Assembly (NCBI GenBank): GCA_033239525.1
Contig: BSYO01000011.1
Coordinates: 12,613,078 to 12,677,077, forward strand
Length of the DNA: 64,000 bases
Direction: 5' to 3'
Source of the DNA: Nepenthes gracilis
Lineage: Eukaryota; Streptophyta; Magnoliopsida; Caryophyllales; Nepenthaceae
Shown: positions 60,118 to 64,000 of the stretch, piece by piece
Position numbering within the stretch: position 1 is the stretch's first letter
How the letters are laid out: every line of letters starts with the position of its first letter
Position numbers and translations under genes: made by a program
The notes under the pieces: generated by a model
The model's input: the letters and a program-made list of their open reading frames with translations, nothing else
Databases searched by the model: none
What the model was told of the DNA's origin: nothing

Positions 60118-61802
60118 TCAGCGGCACAAATTGATGCCATCCCAATACTTGCTCTCCAGTATCGGCGCTATATCCACGGCCCTCACTGATGTCCTCAACC
60201 CTTCCTCCAGCTGGAGGTTCCTATCCCGAAGAAGCCCATATTGGATCTGCTGAAGCCTCAAGGTGTCCTCGAGAGAGGCAATCTTCGCGTTAGCCTCAGC
60301 AAGCTCAACTTCCAGGCGTTGGCTGCCCTCTCCGGTGACCCTCAAGGACTCTATCTCTGAACAAGCCTGGGCAACATCGCCGATGAGCCGGTTGAGATTC
60401 CCAGCCAGATCCTGGAACTGCAAGAAAAGGCAAATCCATTAAGGCATAAACGGCGAAAAACAAGGTAGCTGGAAGGCTCAGGAAAGATAGTAAAATACCC
60501 TAGAGATGAGAGAGTCGTGGCTTTGACCACCCTCTCTTGCAATCTCGGACTCCAACGGCTCAGCTGTAGGCACCACATGGACCTCAATCACGGTCTCGGG
60601 CGAAAGAGTGTCAGGAACTGGAAGCTGAACGACTCCGGGAGGCTCTGGAGTCACAATTTCGACTTTGTCGCCACTCAAGATCTCGACGGTGTCCTCAACA
60701 GGGGCGTCGACAGTTGGCTCCACTCCGTAGGGCTCCTCAACCTCAGCAGCTTCCGAGACTGGAACCATCAAGATTGTTACCGCTTCCTCGCCCCGATTAT
60801 CCTCAGCCCCCCTCGCGGCCTCCAAAGCACTAAGGTCCTCGGATGGACCACCAAAAAAATCCAAGACCCACCAGTGATCTCGACAAGAGAAGAAGGTCCA
60901 GGAACCTCAGTCTCCACGATCGGCTCGACAACCAAACCCCTCGATCTCCTGACGAGAGGCGCGATAACGGCGTCGTCATTATCAGACGAGGAGTACTCGA
61001 CGATTGACACCGGACGCTTTGAAGCTTCAGTTCGATGACTCTTCCGTGGCCACGCAGACGGCTTTTCGATCGTCAGAGAACTCCCCTTCTTCCTCAGTCT
61101 CTTCTTCTTCTTCTTCTTTGCAGGAGCAACGGCGCTAGAGTCCTCGGCTGTAGTCACCCACTTGGCCTTCGCCAAGTTCTCAGGCGTCAACCAAGTATTT
61201 CGCTTGCCCACATTGAAGCTGCCAAGGTTGGCCATCACCAAGTTTATGACCGCCTTGGCAACCTCCCTCTCCTCCTTGGTGGCGTCCGAGCAGTGCTTGT
61301 TCGCCACGTTTCCCCAGGTAAGGGAGAGGGACCAATTCTCCTGGACGCCTAAGAAGAAAAATTTATCCTTCCACCTTTTGGTGGAGTCAGGGTTTCCTCC
61401 GCTCATGACGGTAAACTCTGGGTGAGGAGTCATGGTAATCCAGTCCTGGTTATGGGTAAAGCGAAACATGACCTTCACTATCGACATCTCAAGCACTTTG
61501 CTGTGACAACGTGCGAACACACAGAGAGAAATAAGGTACCTGATGGCATTGGGTTGTAGTCTCGCCAGCAGGACGCCCAGCTCCATCATGATGTGATACA
61601 GCTCTAGAGGGACTAGGAAGCAAAGCCCACCCTTGAGATGGACTTCATACACCGTGATAAAGCCGTCGGGTGGGCTGCATGCTCTCTCAACGGCCCCAGG
61701 AACCACCATCGCCACTGTATCCGGAATACTATACTTCACATGGATAGCCTTGAGATCTTTAAGGGACAGACAGGAAGAGATTTCCCTAACCCCAGGAGCC
61801 AT
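60118..61802 (-). CDS. Antisense ORF of element C, two exons
   Basis: Reads opposite to gag-pol between integrase and the 3' LTR. Exon 1 (61802-60499) starts MAPGVREISSCLSLKDLKAI. The N-terminal ~190 residues (DGFITVYEVHLKGGLCFLVP, LQPNAIRYLISLCVFA, FRFTHNQDWITMTP) resemble the 'putative gypsy type transposon' family. A basic stretch (APAKKKKKKRLRKKGS), a serine/acidic stretch (EYSSSDNDDA) and an acidic Pro/Val-rich region follow. A single frameshift sits in the A7 run (plus) at 60853-60859. Exon 2 (60417-60118) is a coiled coil (ELAEANAKIASLEDTLRLQQ). About 530 residues in all. It is far better preserved than C's gag-pol. Lys-rich and acidic parts suggest a nuclear protein, but function is unknown. 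Maize Grande carries a comparable antisense gene. Confidence 0.75.
60418..60498 (-). other. Intron in the antisense ORF of element C
   Basis: Donor TCTAGG|GTATTTTAC at 60498, acceptor CCTTTTCTTGCAG at 60418, 81 bp, phase 0. Joining gives ...SLISR then FQDLAGNLNR without a stop; unspliced, the frame ends at VFYYLS. Element D copy 2 has the equivalent 79-bp intron. Confidence 0.7.
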
Positions 61803-62056
61803 GAAAGCAGAAAAAGGATCTCAGAAGGAGCAGGAAAAGAGAAGCAACAACGAAGGGACTTGGGAAGGAGGAAGAAATGATAAGGAATGCGCAAAAATGG
61901 AGGTGGAAATCGTCTTTAAAAAACGGAAAGAAGAAGACGACCTAAAGAAACTTCAAAATGTGTAACGGCGCGCTCATCATAACCCTTGCCACGCGTCAGT
62001 CGCCCATACGCGGGGAAAGGTCGTGGGCTTTGGCTTCCCAAGGCAGCGTTACCTCA

Positions 62057-62063
62057 ATTTATA
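62057..62063 (-). promoter_or_regulatory. Candidate promoter of the antisense ORF
   Basis: Minus-strand TATAAAT in GCACTATAAATTGAGG, about 255 bases upstream of the ATG at 61802, followed by a C/T-rich stretch typical of a plant 5' leader. It lies inside the element but outside the LTR. Confidence 0.5.
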
Positions 62064-62240
62064 GTGCATTTAATGCTCTGCAGAAGCCCAAATGACAGCG
62101 CCAGGTGGGTCTCGGACTAATAAGAAGGCCTCGGACGGGTATGAAAGGATGCCCGCCATTAGGAGAGGGCGCTAGCGAACTGCCACTGTAGAAGAGTGCT
62201 TTCCAGACATGTCAAACGGTTGAGGTTCTCAAACCCTTTG

Positions 62241-62254
62241 ATATGGGGGGCTAA
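62241..62254 (+). other. Polypurine tract of element C
   Basis: ATATGGGGGGCTAA adjoining TGATGGGTCC. Just upstream, GGTTGAGG/TTCTCAAACC forms an imperfect dyad, comparable in place to the palindrome in element D. Confidence 0.88.
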
Positions 62255-63199
62255 TGATGGGTCCTGATGCCAAGGTCCCATAAAAGAGTGGCCCAAAAGT
62301 TGAATCCACATTTCGGGAGGCCCAAATGATTAAAATAATCCAAGAGACTAAACACGGCCCCAAAATCCGAGGACTCCTTAGACTCCCCATTAAAGTCCAA
62401 AAGGGGCTTAAGGCTTATAGTCCTCGGACTAGGCAAAGCCAATAGACTTTGCCGAAGTTGAGGACTATCTCTTCATCCCTGAATCGCCAGATCATGGGAA
62501 AAAAGACCCAAGGCGACCGAGCACGCCAGCTCAAACGTCTCACTGTTACCAAGAAGCACGCATTCCCTACAACACGCTACCTCCACAAGAAATCACGGCG
62601 CTCAGAGCACGCTCAATCATTACGGGACTGACATCTTGTGCACAACGTGCCTAACATAGCACGCCAAATCAGCAGAGTTAATGGTTGGCTTCTTAGTACA
62701 CGCCAAATCAACAGAGTTGATGGCTGGCTTCCCAGCACACGCCAGCGCCATGTGTCCCCATTTCAAGAAAAGACCTTCCGCTATAAATACTCATCCCAGC
62801 ACCTTAGAGAAGAGGGAGAAAAAAGAAAAAGAAAAGGGGTGCAAGAGAGAAAACCAGATAAGAGAGTAGTGGATAAGATTCCCCCGCTTTGTAATTCTGT
62901 GTAGCCATTTACGTTGACACATTGATTGTTTGTAACCCGTTCTAAATATAGTGGAACCGTTTCAGACCCGGTGTCCCGTGGTTTTTCCTTTTATTAAAGG
63001 AGAGGTTTTCCACGTAAAATCCTCATGCGTTGTACCTCCCCCCTTTTTTCTTCCTGTCACGTCGTACTCATTAAGCTTAACACAAAACCACCAGATCACC
63101 AGTGTGTTGCACGATTCCGTCCGTCTGAGCGTACTAAAAGGGACCGAAAGACAAACTCGGACTTTCGTCGTACGGCGACCGGAACACAAGGACGCAACA
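62255..63199 (+). repeat. 3' LTR of element C (945 bp)
   Basis: TGATGGGTCCTGATGCC to AAGGACGCAACA. TATAAAT at 62782-62788. Differs from the 5' LTR at roughly one base in ten, mostly transitions. Confidence 0.95.
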
Positions 63200-64000
63200 C
63201 CAACATTTGATTATCTAAATATGTAGTATCATCGTATCAAAATCCACAGGATAACCTTCAATATTAATTAGGTCCATAATTCTTCTGATATTCAACAATA
63301 TTACAGTCTATCAGTATCTTTATTACCTTACGTACAACCACAATTTAGATCTAATTCTTGATTAAACTCTAATAGTACTTTAATACCAAATTTGAACACT
63401 TACTGAGTATACTAGAAGTCAGAACCGTATCATCATTTTGATGTAGTATTAATTCCAAGCCAATTGATGAATATTCGACCTTAATCACCAATATCAATCT
63501 TCGAATCCAAGTTGTATTATAACTCACATATGCACTAAACTTTTCATATGAGTCAGCCCCCTTAATTTACTGACATTAGCCATTTAGAGTCATAAAATAC
63601 TTTCATCCAAATATAACAGCTTTAAAATGTCCTCTCCCAAATAATCAATTGTCAAACTTTGAAACTTATCAAAACTATATTTCTTCGAATCCTTTCGAAT
63701 GATTCTCCAATATTCTTCTTAAGGTACTCTTAAAGTAAGTCTAAAGGTCCTACATAACCAAAGCATCACATTGATCTATTTGCGGTTGAATGTATGATCC
63801 ATCAAGCTAATAACGTCTTCGATGTATAGTGTTCACATCTCTCTAAACAAACTCCTTTTTTTTTTTTTTTGAGTTGTCACGAGTTTTTTTGGGTGTGATA
63901 ATCTTTTTTTTTTTACTAGGAATCCCTAATCGCATGTTGATTTTTGACAATACTTGTATTTCTTCGGTTGGTATACAAGTCCTTGGTATTGGACATTTGT
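63200..64000. other. AT-rich sequence, nothing recognised
   Basis: Composition (C-rich plus strand, few frames) resembles the decayed minus-strand chromovirus internal regions at 1-2330 and 15980-19103. No domain could be matched. Poly-T runs at 63857-63871 and 63904-63914. Confidence 0.3.

Larger units (their letters stand above)
52577..63199 (+). mobile_element. Element C: nearly complete Tat-lineage retrotransposon with antisense ORF
   Basis: Order: 5' LTR 52577-53529, primer site 53531, gag 53625-55153, protease, RT, RNase H, second RNase H, integrase to 59085, 41-bp repeat array 59198-59663, antisense ORF 61802-60118, polypurine tract 62241-62254, 3' LTR 62255-63199. All gag-pol frames are interrupted, so it is now defective. 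By hand, about 53 differences in the first 500 LTR bases (roughly 10 percent, mostly transitions) point to an old insertion. The flanks GGTTG and CCAAC do not form a target duplication. Confidence 0.93.

Overview
The window is repeat-dense nuclear DNA from a flowering plant. I found no credible host gene, tRNA, rRNA or CRISPR. Nearly everything recognisable is LTR retrotransposon, in many layers and stages of decay, separated by AT-rich filler and microsatellites. The evidence is TG...CA LTRs with primer-binding sites and polypurine tracts, plus decayed gag, protease, reverse transcriptase (RT), RNase H and integrase in Ty3/gypsy order. The species cannot be told from the sequence. A 100-base run of N at 21273-21372 is an assembly gap.

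Two lineages dominate. Tekay/Del-like chromovirus relics have LTRs of about 2-2.6 kb that begin TGTAA or TGTGA. They lie at 1-5206 (minus), 6906-8651 (minus, LTR only), 10431-10958 (protease), 13366-19103 (minus), probably 19104-21272 (plus, cut by the gap), 27850-32797 (plus), 38638-41121 (minus solo LTR) and 45769-47687 (plus LTR). Tat-like elements have LTRs that begin TGATGGG or TATTGGG, a TGGCGCC primer-binding site and a CATGGGGGCTA-type polypurine tract. They are F (5212-6589, minus), A (about 21373-27412, non-autonomous), D (32797-45768, old, nested), B (49954-51907, compact non-autonomous) and C (52577-63199, nearly complete). A minus-strand gag relic at 8655-9600 belongs to the same lineage.

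Element C is the key to the window. It runs 5' LTR, primer-binding site, gag, protease, RT, RNase H, a second archaeal-type RNase H, integrase, a 41-bp hairpin-repeat array, a long antisense ORF, polypurine tract and 3' LTR. The antisense ORF encodes an N-terminal domain resembling the 'putative gypsy type transposon' family, a basic and acidic low-complexity middle, and a C-terminal coiled coil. A short intron of about 80 bp, in phase 0, can be read at the same place in C and in the older D copy. Its donor and spacing are also visible in a third, more decayed copy. TATA boxes lie upstream in C and D, and a polyadenylation signal lies downstream in C. This looks like an independent, spliced, reverse-strand gene carried by the transposon, and I consider it the most interesting feature here.

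Elements A and B have no pol and would need proteins from a relative such as C. Both carry tandem arrays of short units that can fold as stem-loops followed by a G(T/C)GGCCCA tail, as does C. In A some stem changes are compensated on both arms. Element D has two successive copies of the post-pol/antisense-ORF module, one of them split by a solo LTR with a near-perfect 5-bp target duplication.
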